Shown here piece after piece: positions 1 to 8,076 of a stretch of 12,690 nucleotides of DNA. This DNA comes from an uncultured Blautia sp. GTDB lineage: Bacteria; Bacillota; Clostridia; Lachnospirales; Lachnospiraceae. The stretch spans positions 1 through 12,690 of the forward strand of contig CAMOXX010000059.1 in the NCBI GenBank assembly GCA_946629475.1, read 5' to 3'. Under the pieces are notes generated by a model, which had not been told where the DNA came from, did not search any database, and saw only the letters and a program-made list of their open reading frames with translations. Within the stretch, counting starts at the first letter, position 1; every line of letters begins with the position of its first letter. The position numbers and the translations under genes were made by a program.

Positions 1-43
1 CGGAAGAAGTCCCCAGGTCAATCCCCAGAAACGCTTCACCCAT
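1..43 (-). CDS. FGGY-family carbohydrate kinase, N-terminal fragment (runs off window)
   Basis: Only the first 14 codons are inside the window, read from an ATG at 43-41. They give M-G-E-A-F-L-G-I-D-L-G-T-S-S. The FLGIDLGTSS string is the phosphate-1 loop that opens FGGY sugar kinases such as xylulokinase, where Asp and Thr/Ser contact ATP. The start overlaps the end of the upstream dehydrogenase gene by 8 bp, with a modest purine-rich site (GAAGGCGG) inside that gene's last codons, which suggests translational coupling. A dehydrogenase followed by such a kinase usually turns a polyol or sugar into a ketose and then its phosphate. The substrate cannot be told from 14 residues. An ASKHA-type protein other than an FGGY kinase is possible, because the loop is shared. 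Confidence 0.68.
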   Translation of the reverse strand, partial: MGEAFLGIDLGTSS

Positions 44-1052
44 GCACAAACACCGCCTTCACAAAGCCCTCCGGGCGGGTGCGGACCATCCCGACCGCTC
101 TCTCATACTCCTCAAGCCGCAGTCTCTCGGTAATCATCGGGCGCACATCAATCACTCCGTCCGCAATCAGGCTGATGGCTTTTTTGTGCTGGTTCCAGTT
201 ATTGCCTGCTCCGATGACCCTGAGATTGTTAATATGGATATCATCCATCCTGATCGACATCTGCTTTCCTCGTCCGTATCCGGCCAGCATGACCGTTCCG
301 CCTTTGCGGGCCAGACGAAGTGACGTCTGTATGCAGGATTCGATTCCGGTTGCATCAATCACCACATCACTCCCGCCGGGATGCAGCTCAGGTAAAATCT
401 TCTCGGGATCCTGCTCACTGGAGTCAATCACAGTGTGCGCACCCATCTGCTTTGCAATTCCAAGCCTTCTTTTTGAAGAAGCAATCACTGCAATCCTTCT
501 CATGCCCATCGCCTTGCCCACCGCAAGCATGCACAGGCCGATGGAACCTGCTCCGATAATCGTCAGTGTATCCCCGAACTTCGCGCCGGCTTTCTCCATC
601 GTTCCAAGGGCCACGCCCAGAGGTTCATTCAGCGCAGCCTCCTCAAAGGAAACATGCCCTGGCTTTTCGCACAGTCCATAAACCGGAACTTCCATGTATT
701 CCGCGTAAGCCCCGTTTCTTTTGAACCCGATCTCTTCAAACTGCCTGCAGTACCTCCAGTTTCCGCTGCGGCAGGCATCGCAGGTCAGGCATACCACATC
801 GTTGGAGCCGATTACGTCTTTCCCTGTCCAGGCGGCATCTTCCGGGCTCCCTGTGCGCACGACCGTACCGCTCCACTCGTGTCCCGGTATCAGAGGATAG
901 TTTGCGGGAATTCTTCCGTCAATCACCTCCAGGTCCGTGGCGCACACTGCCGCCGCTCTGACTTTGATCAGTGCGAATCCGGGCTGCGGTACGGGGATTT
1001 CCGTCTCAACCAGATGAATATTTCCGGGGGCTTCTATACGAACTGCTCTCAT
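36..1052 (-). CDS. Zinc-dependent medium-chain alcohol/polyol dehydrogenase (MDR family)
   Basis: This 338-residue protein has the usual length of a soluble zinc MDR enzyme that oxidises an alcohol or polyol with NAD(P). A GroES-like N-terminal domain carries probable catalytic-zinc ligands C37 (in CATD) and H58-E59 (in PGHEWSG). Four cysteines, C88, C91, C94 and C102, form the structural-zinc lobe. The Rossmann domain has GAGSIG at 167-172. After the second Rossmann strand the sequence is A-S-S-K-R-R rather than an acidic residue, which hints at NADP use (inference). The start is fixed by AGGAGG at 1061-1066, 8 bp upstream. The gene begins 17 bp after jetD with no terminator between them and overlaps the kinase gene behind it. 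A sorbitol, xylitol or galactitol-phosphate type substrate is plausible, but I cannot choose. It is not a known Wadjet component. Confidence 0.88.
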   Translation of the reverse strand: MRAVRIEAPGNIHLVETEIPVPQPGFALIKVRAAAVCATDLEVIDGRIPANYPLIPGHEWSGTVVRTGSPEDAAWTGKDVIGSNDVVCLTCDACRSGNWRYCRQFEEIGFKRNGAYAEYMEVPVYGLCEKPGHVSFEEAALNEPLGVALGTMEKAGAKFGDTLTIIGAGSIGLCMLAVGKAMGMRRIAVIASSKRRLGIAKQMGAHTVIDSSEQDPEKILPELHPGGSDVVIDATGIESCIQTSLRLARKGGTVMLAGYGRGKQMSIRMDDIHINNLRVIGAGNNWNQHKKAISLIADGVIDVRPMITERLRLEEYERAVGMVRTRPEGFVKAVFVHG

Positions 1053-1069
1053 GTGATCTCCCTCCTGTC

Positions 1070-2443
1070 TTATTCAATCAACACTTCCTGCTCCAGGCGG
1101 ACATTTTTGTTTAACATGTATCTGATTACATCGTGAAACATCTGGTATTCATCTTCCTGCAAAAGCTTTTCCAGCATTTTCCGGTATGAATCATCCCCCA
1201 GTGGCCTGCACTTTTCTGCATACTCCATCAAAGTCGCTCTGTCCATTAAATAAGGATTTGTATCCGGAAACACCCTTGTCTTCAGCATATGAAAAATCCG
1301 AAAGCCGCCCAGATCTATATCACTCCAGTGATAATACCGCGCGTGGATATTTTTTACCCTTATGCCATCATAAATAAGCTCGAACCATTTTCTTCGAAGC
1401 GGACTCAGAAACCCTCCATGATACAGCACAAGCTCTCCTTCTTTTTTCTCTTTTGATAAATACCAGACATAATTTGCCTTATTTTCTATTGTCAGTATTT
1501 TCGCTTCAGCAGCGTCAAAAGCAGCCGCAGGTTCGATCCTGCTGATGTGCCTCACTGTATCAGAATTGATATACGCGCCATATCTGCATCCTGAAAAGTC
1601 GATTCTGGTTCCATCATCCAGAACTACTGCCAGATTCCCGCAGAATTCCATAATTTCCGGCCATTTGACCACCCCATATTCTGCAAGAAGCTGTTCATCA
1701 TTATCTGCTTCAAGATTATTCCGGGCTGCAATATATTTTAAAATCGAAATTACTTTTGATCTCAGTTCGCGTTCGAAATACTTGCTGTCCCCGAATAATC
1801 TGGTGCTGATCACTCTCTCCATCTGCTCATCTGCCGGTTCGGCTGTTTCCTGTAAAAAACGAAGCAGATATCCGTTCTTTTTCTCAGCGGCCTCCTGATC
1901 TTCTTTCCTCCCATCAGATTGAAAAAAGAATCTCGGTATTTTTTTCTTCTCTCTGATATTTTCCTGTGTTTCGATCAGGAAATCAAGTATCCCATAGTTT
2001 TTTTCAAAGCTCTGATATCCTGACTCATGCAGCTTTTCGGAAGCGTCCGATTTCTGTTTATCCTGTTTCCGTACTTCAGATAAGGACGATATTACCGCTT
2101 CTAATTGATTTAGCAGCGCATTCAGCATACTGGCCTTTGGTACCCTCCCTGCCCTGCGGTATGCCTCCATCAGGGCATCAGGTTCTGTAATCAGCCATAT
2201 ACGATCCACAAGATTGCCGGTCTCAAACCTTACCCATGAAAAATCTACAAGCCCTTCCTTCTTCAAGCCCTCCAGGGAATCGAGAAATTCTCCTTTTTCA
2301 TCTGCATTTTCGATACATTTTACAATCCATTCACATCGGGAGGCGTCCAGTATGACTCTTTGAGCTGACATTCCCTCACGAAAATGACGGCTGCGTTCAT
2401 AGCGGTCCAGGAGATCGTTTAAAATCCGCACACTTTTACTCAT
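1070..2443 (-). CDS. jetD: Wadjet nuclease subunit JetD (Toprim domain)
   Basis: This 457-residue protein is the predicted DNA-cleaving subunit of Wadjet. In studied systems JetD cuts circular DNA after the JetABC motor has extruded it. The C-terminal part looks like a Toprim fold: a conserved glutamate in ILTIENKANYVWYL (E320), an HGGFLSP segment at 342-348, and the metal-binding D-x-D in YHWSDIDLGGFRIF (D375, D377). The protein ends with an LEQE stretch (450-453), common near the C-terminus of JetD-type proteins. The N-terminal half (about 1-220) is probably the arm and coupling region; it is charged and lacks an obvious catalytic motif. The ATG overlaps the jetC stop codon by 4 bp (ATGA), with GGAGG at 2454-2458. 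All expected metal ligands are present, so the enzyme appears intact. The 3' half is very AT-rich in places. Confidence 0.9.
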   Translation of the reverse strand: MSKSVRILNDLLDRYERSRHFREGMSAQRVILDASRCEWIVKCIENADEKGEFLDSLEGLKKEGLVDFSWVRFETGNLVDRIWLITEPDALMEAYRRAGRVPKASMLNALLNQLEAVISSLSEVRKQDKQKSDASEKLHESGYQSFEKNYGILDFLIETQENIREKKKIPRFFFQSDGRKEDQEAAEKKNGYLLRFLQETAEPADEQMERVISTRLFGDSKYFERELRSKVISILKYIAARNNLEADNDEQLLAEYGVVKWPEIMEFCGNLAVVLDDGTRIDFSGCRYGAYINSDTVRHISRIEPAAAFDAAEAKILTIENKANYVWYLSKEKKEGELVLYHGGFLSPLRRKWFELIYDGIRVKNIHARYYHWSDIDLGGFRIFHMLKTRVFPDTNPYLMDRATLMEYAEKCRPLGDDSYRKMLEKLLQEDEYQMFHDVIRYMLNKNVRLEQEVLIE

Positions 2444-5400
2444 TCCTGTATTTCCTCCACTACTGCGGGATCAAAATACCTGGTAAAAGAATGGTGTCCG
2501 TATTTATACACAGCTATATTTCTCTCCACAAAAGGAGATATATCAGATATTTTCTCTGACGGGGCAGAAAAAACCGCCTGCAGTCCAAATTTCTTCAACA
2601 GAGGAATACTTTCCCTGATCCTCTCCCCATCCATCTTACTGAAAGCCTCATCCAGAATAATCAATCGAACAGTATTATCCTTCCCCTTGCTTCTCACGCG
2701 GCAGACCTGGGAGAACGAAGCCAGCAGTGAAATGTAAAATGGAATCTGTGTCTCACCGCCCGATTTTTTTAAGAGAGTACGCGACAGTCTTTGTTCCTCC
2801 CCCTGATCATTTGTCACGATCAGATCAAACACCAGATATGTCTTATAATCCGTGTATTTCCGGATACTCTTTTCATATTCCTCCCGCCTCTTTGCCGAAA
2901 GATCTTCTTCACTGATGATAAGCGCGTGAAACAGGGCATCGATCTCCTTCTGGTACTTTGCGTTGAACTGCTCTGATGCCAGGTTCCAGCCGCCTGTATC
3001 CATCAGCATGGGGTCCATAATCATATCATAATAATTCCGGTATTCCGCCCTGGGGCTTATGGTAAACCGATATCTGTCGGTTCCGAACACGCTGTATTTC
3101 AAGGAATTGTTCAGCTCCTCAATCTGCGCACGGACCGATTCAATGTTGGATTTCAGCTTGGCAATAAAATCGTCCCGGAACTGGTTATAGGCTTTTTCCT
3201 TTGCATCCCTGATGCGCGAGATATAATCCGGCAGCCTGATTTCCGACAGAGTGTGCAGTTCTCTGTCGTACTCACTGTTATCCTCCCGTTCGATATCATT
3301 TGACATCTTGTAGTTCTGGTTATATTCGCTTCTTTTCCGGCGGCGGTCTGCATAATGCTGCTCCATCATCGTTTTTGTCTGCTGCTTTGCCCTCATATAG
3401 CTCTGCCTCAGGGTCAGTTTAACCCGCCCTTCCTGCAGCGCTTCCTTTAAAAATTTTGGCTCACCGGCTGCTTCAACCCACTCCGGGTCGTAATTGGCAT
3501 TGATCTCTTCTTTCAGAGACTCTATTTTATGAGTTATCTCAGGAAGCCGCATCAGTAACAGATCCTTTTTCTTCTCATCCGTTCTTCCGCGTTCCTCGAT
3601 CAGGCGCTCCTGATTCTTTCTTGTTTCCGATTCTTCCTCTTCCAGCTTTCTGATCTCTTCTCCCAGCTTTATCAGATAAGTAAAATCGATGGAGTCGTAT
3701 TCCTGCCGAAGACCGGAAAGCTCCTTCGACAGCTCCGGCAATATCTCTCCGTCAGCAGCAGACCGGCGGTAATGATCTGCTTCATTCTCCGATAAGACCA
3801 TCCCCGCGGAGCCTCGTTTTACAATCCTGTAATCATCGGAAAGCTTTTCATATTCCGAAACCATTCTTTCCAACAATCCTGAAAGATGCTCAAGCTGAAT
3901 TTCCATGGATCGTCTTCCAATAAAAGGATCAGCAAAGCGGGCAGGATTCAGCCTCCTGCTCACATAATTCTTGTACAGCATCACATTCCTGGTAATAGCA
4001 ATTCTGTATTTGTTCAGGTCGCGTACATTCTCGCATTTTATAACATTTCCCAGCAGATAATCTGCATAAAGACGGGCGTCCTCATTTTCTGTCTCAATCT
4101 CCTCCGCGAGAGAATTGGGTTTTTTCTCTTTCCGGAACTCTCTCCTGAGCTTTCCGATATCCACCAGACCTGCATCAAAGATATTTTCCTCTTTTCTGAC
4201 ACTCTCATAGATTTCATTTGCAGTAATATAATATTCTTCCGGGAGGAGAAGATTAAACTTCTGTCTGTCCAGATACCCCTCAATCGCATCTCTCCAGGTC
4301 TGATCTTTTATCTCCAGAAGGTCGGCAAATATCCTGACTTCCACTGTTTTGTGATACCGCTCAAAAAGCTCTGACTCCAGACGATGTTTCAATCTGATCA
4401 CCTGAGATGGATATGGTTTGATTCCTTTTTTCAGGTTCCGGATGCGAAGCTCTGTCTCTTCCCGCTCATTTGAAAGCTGCGTGCACCGATTTTTCAGCTC
4501 AAATGCATACTGACTGAAACAGTTTTTAAGTTCGCCCATAACTTTCACTGCTCTTGTAAGGTCAAACCTGTTCAGTTCCCTTTCCGACAGACGGCACATC
4601 TCCTGCAGAAATACCAAGGATCCTTCCGAAAGAACAATCTCTGTTTTCTCCGACCCTCGAATTGCCCCGCTCCATTTTTTTCCATAGTCCGACAGTTTTT
4701 TTACAGCATCAGCAAGAGCATCCTCTATTTGCCGGATCCTGTTCTCCTTCTCCATAATCTCCGACTCCAGCTCCTTCTGGCGCCGGGCAAGGTCCGAAGT
4801 ATGGTAATCCCTGTTCTTTTTTTCGATCAGCTGACGCAAAGACGATAAAGCCTCTGTAATCGCATTGATCTTTCCATTCAGACGGTCAATCTCCTGTGTC
4901 TTTTCATCGATCTCTCTTCTGATTTCCTTTTCCTGCTCTTCCTGTTCCCAAACCTCCGCACGGTCTATAATATAGCTTTGCTGAAGCAGCCGTTCTTTAT
5001 CCCCTTCACATATTCTGCTGATCCGTTCAATTTCATTAAGAGCCTGAATCCGTTCCTGCGTCCTTACAGCATCCGTCTCCAGGTTTTTATACTGACGGAT
5101 ATCACTCTGCATCTGCTCAACTTCAATATTGTTTTTTACATCGCAGACAGACTCCGTGATGAATTGTTCGATATCCGTAACCGGCGTAAACGGTACTGCC
5201 TTGCGCAGCAATGTCAGGTACTTTCTTTTCACAGAACCGTATTTTGCCAGCATTACCTCCTGAAACCTTTTATTGGTATCAATCAGCTCAAATCTCTTTG
5301 AAGAATTTTTCTTCATCCATGTCTTCAGTTGACGAATCGTGTAGGGAATCTTTGTCTTTTCATCCGTGAACATATTTTCGGGAAGCTTTGTTTTGTCACA

Positions 5401-5787
5401 GACGAACCATTTGTAATCGTAATTGCTGTCCTCATAGCAGTCTGCCACGAAGCCTGCAAGAAAGCAGTAATTCTTAACAGTATCCTCAAACTCCAATACT
5501 ACATAACTGGTAAAAGGGCCTTTCCGAAGATAATGAAAACCTGTCTCCCCATCATCACCATTTTCACCAAAAAGATAGCTTTTCAGTGTCCGGGCAGATT
5601 TTTCATTTGCTGCCTTATTAAAAAACCTTCCATTCGTCTCACCGAGCAGAACCAGCTGCAGCGCATCCACAATAACGGATTTTCCGGATCCTGTTTTGCC
5701 GGTAAGAAAATTGATTCCACCAAAATCTATTTTTTCCTGCGTATAACCATACCAATGGATCATAAGAAGACTATTCAGCTTTTTCAT
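2440..5787 (-). CDS. jetC: Wadjet SMC-like ATPase subunit JetC
   Basis: This 1115-residue SMC/MukB-like ATPase is the motor of the Wadjet complex, expected to dimerise and extrude DNA loops using ATP. The N-terminal head has a Walker A motif GKTGSGKS at 30-37. The C-terminal head has the ABC signature KKSGGE at 1007-1012 and Walker B LIILDE at 1042-1047, followed by A-F-S-K-M-D. Long charged helices at about 225-365 and 640-890 are the two coiled-coil strands. Between them, about 455-625, a less charged region including IEGYLDRQKFNLLLPEEYY fits the hinge. The ATG at 5787-5785 shares one base with the jetB stop (TAATG), and a GAGGAT site lies 13-18 bp upstream. The length is typical of JetC. 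RecN or SbcC are alternatives by fold, but the four-gene context decides for JetC. Confidence 0.93.
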   Translation of the reverse strand: MKKLNSLLMIHWYGYTQEKIDFGGINFLTGKTGSGKSVIVDALQLVLLGETNGRFFNKAANEKSARTLKSYLFGENGDDGETGFHYLRKGPFTSYVVLEFEDTVKNYCFLAGFVADCYEDSNYDYKWFVCDKTKLPENMFTDEKTKIPYTIRQLKTWMKKNSSKRFELIDTNKRFQEVMLAKYGSVKRKYLTLLRKAVPFTPVTDIEQFITESVCDVKNNIEVEQMQSDIRQYKNLETDAVRTQERIQALNEIERISRICEGDKERLLQQSYIIDRAEVWEQEEQEKEIRREIDEKTQEIDRLNGKINAITEALSSLRQLIEKKNRDYHTSDLARRQKELESEIMEKENRIRQIEDALADAVKKLSDYGKKWSGAIRGSEKTEIVLSEGSLVFLQEMCRLSERELNRFDLTRAVKVMGELKNCFSQYAFELKNRCTQLSNEREETELRIRNLKKGIKPYPSQVIRLKHRLESELFERYHKTVEVRIFADLLEIKDQTWRDAIEGYLDRQKFNLLLPEEYYITANEIYESVRKEENIFDAGLVDIGKLRREFRKEKKPNSLAEEIETENEDARLYADYLLGNVIKCENVRDLNKYRIAITRNVMLYKNYVSRRLNPARFADPFIGRRSMEIQLEHLSGLLERMVSEYEKLSDDYRIVKRGSAGMVLSENEADHYRRSAADGEILPELSKELSGLRQEYDSIDFTYLIKLGEEIRKLEEEESETRKNQERLIEERGRTDEKKKDLLLMRLPEITHKIESLKEEINANYDPEWVEAAGEPKFLKEALQEGRVKLTLRQSYMRAKQQTKTMMEQHYADRRRKRSEYNQNYKMSNDIEREDNSEYDRELHTLSEIRLPDYISRIRDAKEKAYNQFRDDFIAKLKSNIESVRAQIEELNNSLKYSVFGTDRYRFTISPRAEYRNYYDMIMDPMLMDTGGWNLASEQFNAKYQKEIDALFHALIISEEDLSAKRREEYEKSIRKYTDYKTYLVFDLIVTNDQGEEQRLSRTLLKKSGGETQIPFYISLLASFSQVCRVRSKGKDNTVRLIILDEAFSKMDGERIRESIPLLKKFGLQAVFSAPSEKISDISPFVERNIAVYKYGHHSFTRYFDPAVVEEIQE

Positions 5788-6437
5788 TATTCTACTTCAT
5801 CCTCTGCATAGGGTTGATCAGTATCTTCGATATTTTCCTCAATGTCATCCGAATCCAGAAGCTTTGACAAATTGGAGATCTGCTCATTACTTACAATAAA
5901 CAAAATCGTTGGAAGAATCAGTATTCTGGTTCCGGGCGCTTCCCATATTCCGTCCCGCTTCGCAATGATCCTGAATTTAGAAAGCGTCCTCATTGCATCA
6001 TGCATAATATTGTTTGCCGGCTTTTTCGTGATTGTCCCAAGGCTGAACAGTTTTTGAATCAATTCCCCTGTTGTAATCATCACTTCTCTGGTGAGAGTGA
6101 GTTTTTCTCTTTCTTCTTCATAAATCAGCCTGAGAGCGTACACCAGGATCGTGGTGAACTTATCAAATCTCACCCTGTTGCCATCATAACTGCTGACAAT
6201 AGAAATTACTCCATATCCTGAATCCCTTTCCAGCGCGAACCCCGCCAAAGATAAATACTCCTGTAACAAATCAAAGTTTCTTTCTGCGAACAGATAGTCT
6301 TTGTTCACCCGGGTTATGCCTTCCGCAAAATCATACTCCTCCGCCAGCAGAAACGTATGCGCCAGAAGCTGATTTACAATCCTTCCGAATTTTTCTTTAT
6401 CCAACATACCGAGACGTTCATATCTCTCATCAATCAT
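5787..6437 (-). CDS. jetB: Wadjet subunit JetB (MukE-like winged-helix protein)
   Basis: This small 216-residue protein sits between jetA and jetC, the standard place for JetB, the MukE-like KITE subunit that binds the JetA kleisin and helps load DNA. The body (about 10-185) is predicted helical with winged-helix character. LVYALRLIYEEEREKL near 98-113 and the segment GELIQKLFSLGTITKKP at about 124-140 look like its core helices. The last 22 residues are strongly acidic (DSDDIEENIEDTD and on). The start ATG has GGAG at 6446-6449, 8 bp upstream, and lies 15 bp after the jetA stop. Sequence alone would not identify it, so the call rests on size, fold type and gene order. It looks like one of the divergent JetB families rather than the best-known type I form. 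Confidence 0.82.
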   Translation of the reverse strand: MIDERYERLGMLDKEKFGRIVNQLLAHTFLLAEEYDFAEGITRVNKDYLFAERNFDLLQEYLSLAGFALERDSGYGVISIVSSYDGNRVRFDKFTTILVYALRLIYEEEREKLTLTREVMITTGELIQKLFSLGTITKKPANNIMHDAMRTLSKFRIIAKRDGIWEAPGTRILILPTILFIVSNEQISNLSKLLDSDDIEENIEDTDQPYAEDEVE

Positions 6438-6452
6438 TTTGATTTCTCCATC

Positions 6453-7877
6453 TTATCTCGTGCTGTTTTTTGCCTGTTCTGAACCGTTACTATGAATCTT
6501 CTTTTTTGTAAAGACAGCTCTTGGGAGGCTGCAGCCATCCACTTCAATATTTCCCTCCCTGAATTTTACCGTATAACCGGCATCCTTCTCCGTACCCCGG
6601 ATTGTCCCCAGAAGAAAGAAAATAAAATCCTCCCCCTGATTCAGACGGATCTCTTCGGTAGCAAAAGAGAATGCCTCTCCAAACCATTCTTCTATCCGAT
6701 GATCAATCTTTTTATTTGTATACTGCTTCCGCACTTCTTTAAGAAAACTGTCCACCATTTCGGGAGGAGTCTCCTCTTTCCTGATTGCCAGGCTTTCCCC
6801 TTCACTCCTTTTTGTTCTTTTAACCCGGGCATACAGCGATTTCTGGTCATAATACATATGACCATATATATTAAGGCTTTCCGACATAGCATCAGAAATA
6901 TTGTTTTCCCTTGATGCTTTCAAAAGTTCAATCAGTCTGCCCTTGACGCCTCTGTCCACATTCATCAGATATCGGATATGCTCCACGGAGGCATTGACGT
7001 ATTCATTATGTCTCCAGTCAATCTCACGGATCATTTCTTCTATTCCGTCATAAGTATCAGCCACATAGTTGATCATCCGGAACATTTCCTCCTGACCCTG
7101 CTCCTCGCTTTCAAAAATATGACGAGTAATGCCCTGTTTGATAATCAGCTGCTGCATTCTGTCATCCAGAAGCCATCCATTCAGTATCGAAAGAATCGCA
7201 TGCTTAAATCGCGGAACAGAATCCATTGTCTTTAAGGGATAATAAACCGTGTCCACTATAGCTGTCTTATATTCATCAAAATGTGTTCGGAGCAGTTCAT
7301 TGACATTATCCTCTTCGGGAACCAGCCTGTAATAACGGCGAATATTATTATACAGGGATTTCAGTTCATCCACCAGGCTGACCGTATTGTTGTATGCTGT
7401 CTGAAGCGCCTGGAATGTATAATCAGGAAATTCATCCGCATTCCGAAGAGCCGCATAGGTAGCATAAACATAACTGTTATATTCTCTGACTTTCTCGGTC
7501 GACAGCTCATACAACAGGTTTATGACTGAAATCGCGTAATCCGGAATTGTTATATTTTCTTCAAACGTACGTGCCTCATATTCTGTCTCAATCCACCCTG
7601 TTTCCTTAAGCCGGCGCAGCAGAAGATGTGCTTTCTGGGAAAGCGCTCCTTCATCCGCCACAGGTTCCCCTTCTAAAATGGACTCCTCTGTAAAATCCGC
7701 TTCTTCTATATCCGTATCCAGGGTATCCATCAGCATAACCAGGAGGTCTTCTCTTCGAATTACAAGCTCGGTCTTAAAGGCCTGCCTTAAAACAAATAAA
7801 GCCTGCACATACAATTCTTTCTTTGCAGAAGAAAGGATACTGAAAAAATTTTCCGGTATATGTGTAAAAAGCGACAT
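6453..7877 (-). CDS. jetA: Wadjet kleisin-like subunit JetA
   Basis: I place the start at the ATG 7877-7875, giving 474 residues that begin MSLFTHIPENFF, with a GGGGGAT ribosome binding site just upstream. The frame is open for 47 more codons, but those run through the promoter and repeat, so they are rejected. JetA is the MukF-like kleisin that bridges the JetC heads and carries JetB. The N-terminal 125 residues look like winged-helix folds (helices around 18-38 and 80-97). A long helical middle (about 130-350) and a C-terminal winged-helix-like domain (about 395-460, EEWFGEAFSFATEEI and on) follow. The opening resembles the DUF5716-type JetA family that I associate with type III Wadjet (recalled, not searched). 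It is the first gene of the operon and is preceded by the putative invertible promoter. Confidence 0.87.
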   Translation of the reverse strand: MSLFTHIPENFFSILSSAKKELYVQALFVLRQAFKTELVIRREDLLVMLMDTLDTDIEEADFTEESILEGEPVADEGALSQKAHLLLRRLKETGWIETEYEARTFEENITIPDYAISVINLLYELSTEKVREYNSYVYATYAALRNADEFPDYTFQALQTAYNNTVSLVDELKSLYNNIRRYYRLVPEEDNVNELLRTHFDEYKTAIVDTVYYPLKTMDSVPRFKHAILSILNGWLLDDRMQQLIIKQGITRHIFESEEQGQEEMFRMINYVADTYDGIEEMIREIDWRHNEYVNASVEHIRYLMNVDRGVKGRLIELLKASRENNISDAMSESLNIYGHMYYDQKSLYARVKRTKRSEGESLAIRKEETPPEMVDSFLKEVRKQYTNKKIDHRIEEWFGEAFSFATEEIRLNQGEDFIFFLLGTIRGTEKDAGYTVKFREGNIEVDGCSLPRAVFTKKKIHSNGSEQAKNSTR

Positions 7878-7906
7878 AGACGATCCCCCACCTGTTTTTT
7901 CAATTC

Positions 7907-7932
7907 GTATCTGTTCAGTACCTTTACAGATA
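7907..7932 (-). repeat. 26-bp inverted repeat, jetA-proximal copy
   Basis: Read on the minus strand this copy is TATCTGT, A, AAGGTACTGAACA, G, ATAC. It matches the copy at 8107-8132 on the plus strand at 24 of 26 positions, so the two are inverted. It is also nearly palindromic itself: 7906-7914 and 7926-7934 are perfect 9-bp complementary arms around an 11-base asymmetric core. Two arms around a short core is the layout of a tyrosine-recombinase site, but also of a repressor operator. It ends 29 bp before the jetA start codon and would lie in the jet mRNA leader. Confidence 0.9.
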
Positions 7933-7935
7933 CGC

Positions 7936-7975
7936 GCAAAAATCCATGCAAAAAGCTTACGGCGATGGATTTTGC
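7936..7975 (-). promoter_or_regulatory. Leader hairpin upstream of jetA
   Basis: Complementary 9-base arms (7939-7947 and 7965-7973), plus a GC pair beyond a one-base bulge, form a stem of about 11 bp in the predicted jet leader RNA. The loop is 17 bases. Its T-run sits inside the stem rather than after it, so it is not a standard terminator. It could influence leader stability or be bound by a protein. It lies inside the inverted-repeat segment. Confidence 0.45.
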
Positions 7976-7991
7976 CTGACACATTATGATT

Positions 7992-8020
7992 ATTATACAG
8001 GAATCGATCCCCCTGCACAA
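7992..8020 (-). promoter_or_regulatory. Candidate sigma-A promoter of the jet operon
   Basis: A perfect -10 box TATAAT (7992-7997) lies 17 bp from a weak -35 box TTGTGC (8015-8020, three of six consensus bases). Transcription would begin near 7985, leaving a leader of about 105 bases before the jetA start. It is downstream of the GH3 terminator and is the only convincing promoter I see before jetA. It lies wholly between the 26-bp inverted repeats. Confidence 0.7.
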
Positions 8021-8021
8021 G

Positions 8022-8076
8022 ACAAGGAAAACGGCCCTCCCTGCCTTCCTGCGTATCCCGCAGGGCAGAGAGAGCC
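8022..8076 (-). terminator. Intrinsic terminator after the GH3 gene
   Basis: On the minus strand a 13-bp outer stem (8064-8076 with 8033-8045, including two G-T pairs) continues, after a 3-base bulge, into a 5-bp inner stem CTGCG/CGCAG with a GGATA loop. A GTTTTCCTT tail follows directly. It starts 66 bp past the GH3 stop and should end the sugar operon, leaving jetA to its own promoter. On the plus strand there is no T-tract after the stem, so it works in one direction only. Confidence 0.85.

Noticed and set aside
79..681. 200-residue open frame on the plus strand opposite the dehydrogenase
   Set aside because: It is low-complexity, has no recognisable motif and is antisense to a gene with clear zinc and Rossmann motifs. 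The same applies to the other plus-strand frames opposite jetC, jetA and GH3.
2440..5787. JetC as a RecN, SbcC or housekeeping SMC protein
   Set aside because: The gene is flanked in tight order by a kleisin-like, a winged-helix and a Toprim gene, which is specific to Wadjet.
7972..7997. Plus-strand promoter TTGCCT-16-TATACA inside the segment, making it bidirectional
   Set aside because: The -10 match is poor and largely the complement of the strong TATAAT facing jetA. There is not enough support to annotate it.
7878..8018. Upstream extension of JetA by 47 residues to a GTG at 8018
   Set aside because: It would read through the -35/-10 promoter, the hairpin and the 26-bp repeat, it overlaps the -35 box, and it lacks a good ribosome binding site. 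The ATG at 7877 has one and starts with a family-like sequence.
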